DNA of 64,000 bases from assembly GCA_035515075.1 (NCBI GenBank), contig DATJBZ010000027.1:54406-118405 (forward strand). Direction: 5' to 3'. The DNA comes from Moheibacter sp035515075 (GTDB taxonomy: Bacteria > Bacteroidota > Bacteroidia > Flavobacteriales > Weeksellaceae). The notes under the pieces are model-generated. The model saw only the letters and a program-made list of their open reading frames with translations, ran no database searches and was not told the DNA's origin. Positions 48,699 to 56,699 of this stretch are shown piece after piece; positions within the stretch are counted from its first letter, which is position 1, and each line of letters starts with the position of its first letter. The translations under genes and the position numbers were made by a program.

Positions 48699-51600
48699 TT
48701 AATCACAGGTTTGAACATTGAAACATTTCCATCCTGTTGGTGAGCCATCCACGTTGATTTGCAAACAATCTTCCGTGCTATTGTAAACCATCATTCCTTT
48801 GATCAGATCCGCAGCGGGTATGGCTATGATTTCAGCAGTCGTCAAACGATTCGGAACAAATCCTTTGGTTTTGGCTTCCAAAGCTATCCATGCTCCTTCA
48901 CGTGCACTTGGCCATTCTGTTGATTCGGTTGCTCTCAAAGAAGAAACGCCAACATGGGTCACTAAACCTCCATTTGCATCCAATGCTCCTGGTTTGTAAC
49001 AAACTGAAGTGGCCAAACTCGTCAAATACAAAGTTGATTTATCACATGCTGCATTGGATAAAGCATCATCACAAACGCTTTGCTCTACTACAATTGTTCC
49101 TATGAAATCATCTTCTGGAACGAAAGTATAATTCCCATCTTGATCAATGGTTAAAATTCCTTTGCCAGTAATATTCACCACCAATTCTCCAGTAGTGGGC
49201 ACAGCGTACTCTATACCATCAATACGAACGGCCGTAACAGTTTGAACATCTCCTTCTGGATCAAAATCATTGTTCAACGTATTTCCACTCATCGTCTCTC
49301 CTTTCGAAGCTGTATTCGCATCATCATTGGCGAAAGTCGTATTTCCTTTATCTTCCAAAACTGTGATATACAAAACTGCAGTAGCTGCTCCTCCAGTGCC
49401 ATCAGAAATGGTATAGGTGATAGGATCAATTTCTCCAGTAAAGTTTAAAGAAGGAACAAAAACGAAGCTTCCATCAGCAAGAATGGTTACCGTTCCTGCG
49501 TTGGCTACCGGATTCCCTTGAGTATCTGTGCCAGAAACTTGAGTGATCGTCCCGATAGCAATAGTTCCACTTCCTTGGTTGATTCCTGTAACTGTTAAAG
49601 CATCTCCATCAGGATCGCTGTCATTGGCCAATAGGTTGCCATTCATCGAAACTCCTTTTTTGGTCACGCCTGTATCATTCTGAGCTACAGGACCGTTATT
49701 TTGAGTTGGATTGACCCGCCGAATTACCTCAATGTTCAAATTGGCGCCATCTGTATTGGACTTTCCGTCAACAGCTGTGTAATTTATAGGTACACTTCCA
49801 ATGAAAATGGGGTTTGACACAAAAGTATAACTCCCATTGGATTGCAAAGTCATCGTTCCTGCTTGAATAAAAGTTCCTGGATTGGCAGGATCCTCAGCAT
49901 AAATCCCCGTTGCTGTTCCCAAAGGTAAGTTGACCACATTTCCACTCGCATCCGTATAAGTAGCCGATTGCACCGTCACAGCATCACCTTGATCATTGTT
50001 CAAAATATTGCCAATGGCTGTTCCTCCTTGAGGAATTTGGTTGATGTCTGCTTTTGCATGCAATTCATCCAAACAATCAAAGTCTTCATCATCTGCATAA
50101 TTGATATCTATAAAAGGATGGAAAACATCGAGAAAAGTTAAAACACTTACCAATGATGTATAAGTTATCCTTATCTCGTTGAATCTTTTTGTTGTTTGAA
50201 AGCCAACAGCTCTTTTGTCTGAACCACTGCCTAACCAAGGTAAAATGGCGTTCAAATCGATCAAATTGCCAGCACCCACTTTAGATTCTTGCAAAACACC
50301 ATCTAAATAAGTGCTAATTGTAATTGAATTGAGTAAACCAATTTCAAAAATAGGATTGGGATCTCTCACCACAAATCCTGCCATGGCTCCTTTGGGATAC
50401 ACCAAACTCAAATCTCTGACAGAAATTGATCCATTAGTTCCTACAAGTCCTGCAACGAGATTGATGGTTGCTGGATCATCTAAGTCATCATCTATGGCTT
50501 TCCATGGTGCACTCACCACACATCCTACACAAGCGACCCCACTGCCAATTCCTGTTCTTGAATTTTCAATTACTACTGAATAATCTGGATTGGTTATACT
50601 TGTCGAAGTATCACAATCTAAAATCCCCTCACAAGCTTGTTTGATGACAAACTGGTAAACATTGGTCGTTCCAATCTCTACATTAGCAAAGTTTTGAATC
50701 ACAAATCTGGCTTCATCAAATTCAACATTTGAAACTATCCCAATCAATCCTTTGTTTGAGCTTCCAATGATCGAGGTATTTGCACTAATCAATTGACTAG
50801 CACCTGTACCTGACTGCACCAATGCATTATTTCTATACAATTCAACCGTTATACCACCCAACAATTCAACATTCAATAAACTAGGGTTAGAAACTTCAAA
50901 AGCTGCATAAGTATTGATCGGATAGGCCTCATAACCATTTTTTACAGCTATCGCTGCTGTATTCGCTACAGAAGCAGGTAAAAATATGGAGGAAAAAGTA
51001 TCTGGATCACCATCAATCACACGGTTGGGGTCATCAATACTACACAAAACACAAACCGCACCTGAAATTCCAGTACGCCCATAATTGATGTCAACCGGAA
51101 AATCTGGTTTATAGATGGCTGTATTCGTATTACATTCCAATTCTGGCCCCTCACAATATTTTTTTGCCACTGCATGATATACTTGAGTCGAACCGACATT
51201 TACCCCTGTCTGAGTGATTGTAAAGCGAATTTCATTAAAAGGTTTAGTTGTTTGAAAACCGACCAACTGCCGACTAAATCCACCCAACACAGGAAGTTCA
51301 AGTAAAAGTGTTGAACTCGTCGAAGTTTCTTGTAGTACTCCATTTAAGTAAGTCCTGACCATACTGTTGTTGAACAGTTCAAGGCCAATCAAAGTAGTAT
51401 TTGAAATTTCGAAGCCAGCAAAATAACCTGCAGGAAAGATTTCATCCAAATCACGGACCGAAATACTTGCGGAAGCATTTGCACCAACATTGACAGACAT
51501 CGTCATGAAGTTATTGGGATCAGCATCCACTACCCGCTCTGCATTTGAATAAATTCCCACACCAAGCCCAGACAAACCTGAACGAGAATTTTCAATGACC

Positions 51601-52235
51601 ACACCGTGCCCAGCTACATTGTTTGCTTGGCTCGCTTGTATCAAAGCAGTCGACTCATTGCATTCCAACGCAACTGCCGCACATGGCTTCAATATTTCCA
51701 CATAGTAAACATTTATCGTGAATACCAATGTAAGGCCTGCATTTACTGTTAAACGTACCCGATCAAATGGTTGGGTCGTTACAAAACCAAGTCGTTTTTT
51801 TCCTCCATCCAAAAATGTAGAAAGAAGACTCGAGTTTGTGATGGATTCTTGAGAAATATTTCCCAGAAAAGTTTCAACCGTAACAGAACCACCAAGTGAA
51901 AGTATATCAAGCTCATTTATTATAAAACTAACATAAGATCCCGCTGAATAAACATTGGTGCCTGTTGCTCCATTGTCTTTGACTTCTATCCATGCAGATC
52001 CACCAATCACTGCTGTCCAACTCGCAGCGTTATTCAGATTATCATCAATCAAATTTCCATGATTAGAAAAATTAGCAGACAAAATATTACTCCCCACAGC
52101 TGTAGTCAATTGTGAATAAGTCGATTTAAGCCACTTAGAATACTCATTACAGGGTGCATTATTGCTTTGTGCGCTTATTTGAATGTTCAAGAAGAACAAC
52201 AATAAGCCTATCATTTTAATATAATATCGATTCAT
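48699..52235 (-). CDS. Giant secreted repeat protein with cadherin-like modules
   Basis: A signal peptide (about 1-23) leads into four related blocks of about 170 residues (roughly 25-185, 190-365, 366-536 and 537-712). Each has a variant of SISVRDLDEIFPAGYFAGFE, a short TYLNGVLQES-like strand, VGFQTTKPFNEIRFT and a closing Cys-rich segment such as KKYCEGPELECN. After about 715 come three Ig/cadherin-like modules with LLANDSDPDGDALTV and NTLNNDFDPEGDVQTV motifs, the calcium-type linkers. The C-terminus (about 1085-1178) includes KGMMVYNSTEDCLQINVDG. There is no obvious T9SS tail. An adhesin-like surface role is inferred. Confidence 0.7.
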   Translation of the reverse strand: MNRYYIKMIGLLLFFLNIQISAQSNNAPCNEYSKWLKSTYSQLTTAVGSNILSANFSNHGNLIDDNLNNAASWTAVIGGSAWIEVKDNGATGTNVYSAGSYVSFIINELDILSLGGSVTVETFLGNISQESITNSSLLSTFLDGGKKRLGFVTTQPFDRVRLTVNAGLTLVFTINVYYVEILKPCAAVALECNESTALIQASQANNVAGHGVVIENSRSGLSGLGVGIYSNAERVVDADPNNFMTMSVNVGANASASISVRDLDEIFPAGYFAGFEISNTTLIGLELFNNSMVRTYLNGVLQETSTSSTLLLELPVLGGFSRQLVGFQTTKPFNEIRFTITQTGVNVGSTQVYHAVAKKYCEGPELECNTNTAIYKPDFPVDINYGRTGISGAVCVLCSIDDPNRVIDGDPDTFSSIFLPASVANTAAIAVKNGYEAYPINTYAAFEVSNPSLLNVELLGGITVELYRNNALVQSGTGASQLISANTSIIGSSNKGLIGIVSNVEFDEARFVIQNFANVEIGTTNVYQFVIKQACEGILDCDTSTSITNPDYSVVIENSRTGIGSGVACVGCVVSAPWKAIDDDLDDPATINLVAGLVGTNGSISVRDLSLVYPKGAMAGFVVRDPNPIFEIGLLNSITISTYLDGVLQESKVGAGNLIDLNAILPWLGSGSDKRAVGFQTTKRFNEIRITYTSLVSVLTFLDVFHPFIDINYADDEDFDCLDELHAKADINQIPQGGTAIGNILNNDQGDAVTVQSATYTDASGNVVNLPLGTATGIYAEDPANPGTFIQAGTMTLQSNGSYTFVSNPIFIGSVPINYTAVDGKSNTDGANLNIEVIRRVNPTQNNGPVAQNDTGVTKKGVSMNGNLLANDSDPDGDALTVTGINQGSGTIAIGTITQVSGTDTQGNPVANAGTVTILADGSFVFVPSLNFTGEIDPITYTISDGTGGAATAVLYITVLEDKGNTTFANDDANTASKGETMSGNTLNNDFDPEGDVQTVTAVRIDGIEYAVPTTGELVVNITGKGILTIDQDGNYTFVPEDDFIGTIVVEQSVCDDALSNAACDKSTLYLTSLATSVCYKPGALDANGGLVTHVGVSSLRATESTEWPSAREGAWIALEAKTKGFVPNRLTTAEIIAIPAADLIKGMMVYNSTEDCLQINVDGSPTGWKCFNVQTCD

Positions 52236-52290
52236 ATTTTTTAGATTTTAATATTGTGTTTATAAAAACATTTTTTTTATTACTGAAACA

Positions 52291-52896
52291 TTAAATTCTA
52301 AAAAAAGGAGGACCCCGCGGTGCGAAAAGAGAAACGTTGGTTTGATTTTCTTGCTGATCTTCTTTTGTTATTATTTTGGAAGTTGTCGTTGAGATGAAGT
52401 CACAAAAGCAAACACTCCATTTCGCTGTCAAACTTTTAGCTTTCAAACTGTTAACTTGTACAACGCCGACGGCCCGATGAGCATTTGAACTGAAAAAAGT
52501 GTGATGACTTGCTTTTCTAACCCTGACAAATTTCTCAACTTCCGCCTTGGGTTTAACTGCTTGCGCTACCTCAATCGCCTTTTTAGGGGCAGCTTTTAGA
52601 TGCGCCATCGCCTTGTGTTCAACCCCTTCAGACTTATTTTGATCAATTAAAACGAAGTTACCCTCTGTCGGGAAGTTGGTCGTGGTAGTTCCTTCACCAA
52701 TAAAAACGACAATCTGTTGGTTTTCTTGGGTTTCTTCAAATACAAACGCACCTTCTTCTATCGTTAAAATGGTAGAATCCGCAACGAATAATTGACCAAA
52801 ACACAATCCAGAAATCAAAAATATGCACCAAAAAAACGTCCTACCTACATACAATGCAAGTTTCTGAATGAATGGATATGATTGATTAAAAATCAT
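52291..52896 (-). CDS. Hypothetical membrane-anchored or secreted protein
   Basis: This 201-residue product has an N-terminal hydrophobic stretch (about 18-34, VGRTFFWCIFLISGLCFG) that could be a signal or anchor. An acidic beta-rich part follows (LTIEEGAFVFEETQENQQIV), then a basic region with HLKAAPKKAIEVAQAVKP. I do not recognise the family. It lies 55 bp upstream of the giant repeat protein in the same direction and is probably co-expressed. It may be an accessory protein, but the sequence does not say which. Confidence 0.45.
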   Translation of the reverse strand: MIFNQSYPFIQKLALYVGRTFFWCIFLISGLCFGQLFVADSTILTIEEGAFVFEETQENQQIVVFIGEGTTTTNFPTEGNFVLIDQNKSEGVEHKAMAHLKAAPKKAIEVAQAVKPKAEVEKFVRVRKASHHTFFSSNAHRAVGVVQVNSLKAKSLTAKWSVCFCDFISTTTSKIITKEDQQENQTNVSLFAPRGPPFFRI

Positions 52897-53546
52897 TTGG
52901 CCTTATTACTATATTTAAGTTCAATTTCTTGAATACAATGAGCTAGACTCACCGATCATACAAAATGGTTCAATACACAATAGATGAAAACTCCAAGTTT
53001 AGGAGATTGAATAAGCAATGGGGCAATCGCCGACGTCATGGTTTAGCAGAGGATTGAGCGCCAGTTCCTACTTGTGAAGGAGCGTGCTTGTTTAAAGAAG
53101 TTTTTCAAAAATTATTACTTCTCATGTTCACCCAATTGATGACAAAACGAATTGTTAATCTTTGTGAAATCTGATATAACTGAAATAATTGAAGGCTGTG
53201 CGCGATTGAAACAATCTGCAATGCGATGAGTAGGTTTGTTTTTTCATAGTAGAGGATGATTTAGTTAAGATATATATTAATGCAAATGTATTCATTTACC
53301 ACAAAAGAAACACAATCTAAGTGCTTATATTTTAACTATTTACAAAACATACCTCAAATTAAAAAAGTGCAATCATTTGAATCATTTATCAAATTGAAGT
53401 TCCAGTAAATAAATGCTTTATACTTAGAAACACATAGCCAATCAACACAATATCAATTTAAAAACAAATAATAGGAAAGAAAAATAAGGCGAACATCGAC
53501 CTTCATGAAGCTGCTAATTTCTTGATTGCTTCAGTGCTAAATCACA
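52897..53546. other. Long noncoding stretch upstream of the surface-protein locus
   Basis: This gap of 650 bp has no gene of normal size. On the minus strand, TTG (53315-53313) and TACATTTG (53290-53283) form a possible promoter with a 22-nt spacer. It is followed by a 30-codon ORF (53247-53155, starting MKKQTYSSHCRLF) and then about 260 bp before the gene at 52896. It could be a long leader, a small RNA, or decayed DNA. Confidence 0.4.
53283..53315 (-). promoter_or_regulatory. Possible promoter in the 650-bp gap
   Basis: TTG at 53315-53313, 22 nt, then TACATTTG at 53290-53283 on the minus strand. The -7 octamer is the same as for rplC, tig and valS; the spacer is longer than usual. It points to the surface-protein locus about 390 bp away. 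Confidence 0.35.
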
Positions 53547-54539
53547 TCAATAAGGCAAAGGAATGTCTTTGGCTTCGATCAATTCAAAAGTATAAGCATC
53601 TTCTAAAAAACTGATGGGTACGCTGGCATCGTTCATGATGTCTTTTTTGGTCAATCCCCAAGGCGACCAATAATCCTGCAACACCTGTTCAAACATCTCA
53701 TTGTCCCAAACAGAAAAAACAGCTTGATTGACCGCAGCTTCTACGGGCAAAGCTTCAATTTTTAAACTTTCTTCAGTAGCATGAAATTTGAATTTTGGCT
53801 GGGCTTGCAACAAATAATTACTGTACAAAACCCGTGCACAAAGTTCCTCGAACTGAATGGGATGCAGTTCCATATCGCCGATTTTATCCAAAATATCTTT
53901 TTGCTCATCCATCAGAATTCCATTGTCTTGCAAACAGGCGATGATTCCAAATCCATCGACCCCCAAAGAGAACAACAAGTTCACCGCATCATCGCGGTGG
54001 TTAAATACTGCTTCCGAATATTTCAATCGGACCACCGCTATGCTCCATGGTTTTTTATCAAAAAACTCCACCGGCGAAACCAAAGCTTGCAGCATCAAAT
54101 GAAAATACGCATAGCGCTCTTTCAAAATCGGCGAAATTTTAAAGTCCATTTCTCGTCTTGCCAAACGCTCTTTTTCAAACACAATTTCTTGGTACAAAAC
54201 CCCATAAACAATGCGGCCAATCCACAAAAACAACCGTTGTTCATCCAAGGCTTTCATGCCTTCATAACCCTTTTCAAAAGCAGCTTGCACTTCTTGATCC
54301 AAAACTTCATAAGCTTCTTTTACTGCCGCTGAACAAGGAATTGTCAAATCTTTGTACAACACCGAATTGACGGTATCCATCAAAGTAAACCGCTTTTCAT
54401 GGTAATCAAATCGATCCAATAACCAAGTAGGAAAAACTGTGATTTTATCAGATGTATCTTTCAATTCCACACCAGTCAAAAAACAAGTTTTCTCATTAAA
54501 ATGTAAATTCTCGAATGGATTGTAAAGTGCTAAAGCCAT
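53547..54539 (-). CDS. Conserved-looking protein of unknown function
   Basis: This 330-residue, probably cytoplasmic protein starts MALALYNPFENLHFNEKTCF and continues LTGVELKDTSDKITVFPTW. It is mixed alpha/beta with few cysteines (CFLTG, IPCSAAV, ACLQDNG, ELCARVL). LDRFDYHEKRFTLMDTVNS and QDYWSPWGLTKKDIMNDASV look well formed, and codon use fits the neighbours. I do not recognise a domain. The CFLTGVEL segment resembles the start of HNH-like or zinc-ribbon proteins, but a second cysteine pair is lacking. It stands alone on the minus strand after a terminator. Confidence 0.6.
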   Translation of the reverse strand: MALALYNPFENLHFNEKTCFLTGVELKDTSDKITVFPTWLLDRFDYHEKRFTLMDTVNSVLYKDLTIPCSAAVKEAYEVLDQEVQAAFEKGYEGMKALDEQRLFLWIGRIVYGVLYQEIVFEKERLARREMDFKISPILKERYAYFHLMLQALVSPVEFFDKKPWSIAVVRLKYSEAVFNHRDDAVNLLFSLGVDGFGIIACLQDNGILMDEQKDILDKIGDMELHPIQFEELCARVLYSNYLLQAQPKFKFHATEESLKIEALPVEAAVNQAVFSVWDNEMFEQVLQDYWSPWGLTKKDIMNDASVPISFLEDAYTFELIEAKDIPLPY

Positions 54540-54561
54540 GTACTATGTATTTTTATGGTAT

Positions 54562-54597
54562 AAAAAACACAACAAGAATTTTCCTGTTGTGTTTTTT
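54562..54597 (-). terminator. Terminator of the DUF2911 gene
   Basis: A 13-bp stem pairs AAAAAACACAACA (54562-54574) with TGTTGTGTTTTTT (54585-54597). The ends are U-rich in both directions. It sits 17 bp beyond the DUF2911 stop on the minus strand. Confidence 0.8.
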
Positions 54598-54614
54598 ATT
54601 TATTTTGATTGATT

Positions 54615-55157
54615 TCAATTCAATATTGTTGAATTTTCCTTTTTATCTTTTTCAATTTGAAACGCAAAAAATGCTTGTCCCCAATTCAAACAAGCGGTGC
54701 CATTTTCATCCAATTGAATGGTGAATTGCTCAGCGACTTCATCAATGATTACCGTTGGAACCGTAACCCTCAGTGCGTCATTCGCTTCGTTGTACAGCGT
54801 TCCCCATTGGTTCCAATCTTTGTTGAAAATAACAACCGTTTCTTCAGGACCAGGGATCGAATACAAGCTGTATTTTCCAGCTGCCAAAACTTTTCCTTCA
54901 ATGACAATGTCCTGGTTGGTTTCAAATACGGTGGCTTCATTTGCGCCCGTGCGCCAAACTTTTCCATAAGGCACTATGTCTTTTCCAAACTCTCTTCCTT
55001 TCAAATAAGGACGACTGTAAACAATTTCAACTTTCATATCCTCTTCTACATAACGAATGGAATCCAAAGGACTTACGCGATTGTTTGGAGAAGTTTGCGC
55101 TTGACCAAAAATAGATCCGAAGAAAACAAAAGCAAATAGTAAGGTAAAAACTCTCAT
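54615..55157 (-). CDS. DUF2911-domain secreted protein
   Basis: A signal peptide (about 1-19) precedes a DUF2911 domain with VEIVYSRPYLKGREFGKDI, VPYGKVWRTGANEATVFET, LAAGKYSLYSIPGPEETVVI and FNKDWNQWGTLYNEANDALR. DUF2911 proteins are widespread envelope proteins of Bacteroidota with unknown activity. Length 180 is normal. It is monocistronic with a terminator behind it. No TAnnTTTG box was seen close to its start. Confidence 0.88.
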   Translation of the reverse strand: MRVFTLLFAFVFFGSIFGQAQTSPNNRVSPLDSIRYVEEDMKVEIVYSRPYLKGREFGKDIVPYGKVWRTGANEATVFETNQDIVIEGKVLAAGKYSLYSIPGPEETVVIFNKDWNQWGTLYNEANDALRVTVPTVIIDEVAEQFTIQLDENGTACLNWGQAFFAFQIEKDKKENSTILN

Positions 55158-55260
55158 CTTGAAAAATATTAAATGTTATGAAATGCTTGAAAACGCTCCT
55201 TGCCTATTTGGCAAGTTTTATGCCATGAATTCGGCAATTTAAATTAAAAATCGTTAAAAA

Positions 55261-56484
55261 TTAAGCCAACATTCTAATCGCCAATTTCACACCGCTGATC
55301 AACTCATCGATTTCTTCTTTCGTATTAAATACCGCAAAAGAAGCCCTCACCGTACCTTTGATGCCCAATTTCCGCATGATCGGTTGGGTACAATGGTGTC
55401 CCGTTCTAACGGCAATTCCTTTTTTGTCCAAAATCATCCCAACATCCGAAGGATGCACGCCGTCTAAATTCAAATTAAAAGAAATCGCCCCAGATTTTTC
55501 AGCATCTTTGGCATAAATTGTTACTTCCTCCAAAGCACTCAAATGTTCTGCTGTATATTGCAACAATTCATTTTCGTGTTGGTGAATTTGCTCAATGCCA
55601 ATGGACTTGATAAAATCAATGGCTGTTCCTAAAACGATATTTCCAGCTATATTCGGTGTTCCTGCTTCATATTTAAACGGCAAACCAGCATAGCTCGAAT
55701 GGTCCATCCAAACTTCTTTGATCATTTCTCCTCCACCGTGAAATGGCGGCAATTCATTCAAAATCGCTTCTTTTCCATACAAAATCCCAACGCCTGTTGG
55801 CCCATACATCTTATGTCCAGAAAATACCAGAAAATCACAATCCATTTTTTGAACATCAATTGCTACATGAGGCGAAGATTGCGCCGCATCGATCAACACC
55901 CAAGCGCCGACTTTTCTGGCTTTTTCAATTACTTTTTCAATCGGATTGACTACGCCCAAAGCATTGGAGATTTGATTGATTGCCACCAATTTGGTTTTTT
56001 CAGTCAACAGTGCATCCAATTGTTCCATCGCCAAAGTACCATCTTCTTTCAAAGGAATAAACTTTAATTTGGCTTTTGTATGCTCACAAAGCATTTGCCA
56101 CGGAACGATGTTGGAATGGTGTTCAATTTCTGTGATCAAAATCTCATCGCCTTCTTTCACTACATCGCGCAAAACCGTTGCTACTAAATTGATGCCCTCA
56201 GTTGTGCCTTTGGTGAAAATTACTTCATGTACATGTTTCGCATGAATGAATTTCCTTACTTTTTCTCTCGAATCTTCCATCATTTCAGTCGCTTCTTGGC
56301 TGATGGTATGAATGCCTCGATGGACATTGGCATTGAATTTTGAATAGTAATTTTCAAGTGCTTCCAATACCATTTTTGGTTTTTGAGAAGAAGCGGCATT
56401 GTCTAAATAAATCAATGGATGGTCATTGATTTTTCTTTCTAAAATGGGAAATTGAGAACGAATATGATTGATATTAAAAGTCAT
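55261..56484 (-). CDS. sufS: Cysteine desulfurase SufS
   Basis: SufS takes sulfur from cysteine for iron-sulfur cluster assembly. The PLP lysine is in FSGHKMYGPTG near residue 224, and the persulfide cysteine is in RTGHHCTQPIM near 364. IEHHSNIVPWQMLCEHTKAK contains the conserved His, and DAAQSSPHVAIDVQKMDCDF the cofactor Asp. Length 407 matches group II desulfurases. No other suf genes are in this window, so it is separated from any sufBCD genes or these lie elsewhere. A TACCTTTG box is 26 bp upstream. Confidence 0.93.
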   Translation of the reverse strand: MTFNINHIRSQFPILERKINDHPLIYLDNAASSQKPKMVLEALENYYSKFNANVHRGIHTISQEATEMMEDSREKVRKFIHAKHVHEVIFTKGTTEGINLVATVLRDVVKEGDEILITEIEHHSNIVPWQMLCEHTKAKLKFIPLKEDGTLAMEQLDALLTEKTKLVAINQISNALGVVNPIEKVIEKARKVGAWVLIDAAQSSPHVAIDVQKMDCDFLVFSGHKMYGPTGVGILYGKEAILNELPPFHGGGEMIKEVWMDHSSYAGLPFKYEAGTPNIAGNIVLGTAIDFIKSIGIEQIHQHENELLQYTAEHLSALEEVTIYAKDAEKSGAISFNLNLDGVHPSDVGMILDKKGIAVRTGHHCTQPIMRKLGIKGTVRASFAVFNTKEEIDELISGVKLAIRMLA

Positions 56485-56509
56485 TTTTTTCTTTATTAAA
56501 GCAATGAAA

Positions 56510-56517
56510 CAAAGGTA
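56510..56517 (-). promoter_or_regulatory. -7 box of sufS
   Basis: TACCTTTG on the minus strand, 26 bp before the sufS ATG. No TTG is visible about 19 nt further upstream. Confidence 0.4.
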
Positions 56518-56637
56518 GATAATAATTCTTGTTCGTTGACTGATTTCGCTCAGAAAGCCGATGTTAATGTCGTTTTTTCAATAAAATTGGTTCTATTGCT
56601 TTCGCCTTCAATTCTTTCATCCCATAATTCTTTGCAC

Positions 56638-56672
56638 AAAAAAAGCAGTTGCCAATTACTTTTGACAACTGC
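56638..56672 (-). terminator. Terminator of the M49 peptidase gene
   Basis: GCAGTTG (56645-56651) pairs with CAACTGC (56666-56672). On the minus strand the hairpin runs into seven T residues (complement of 56638-56644), 28 bp after the stop at 56700. Confidence 0.82.
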
Positions 56673-56699
56673 CTTTATTTTCTAAAATGTAGTTTTGAC

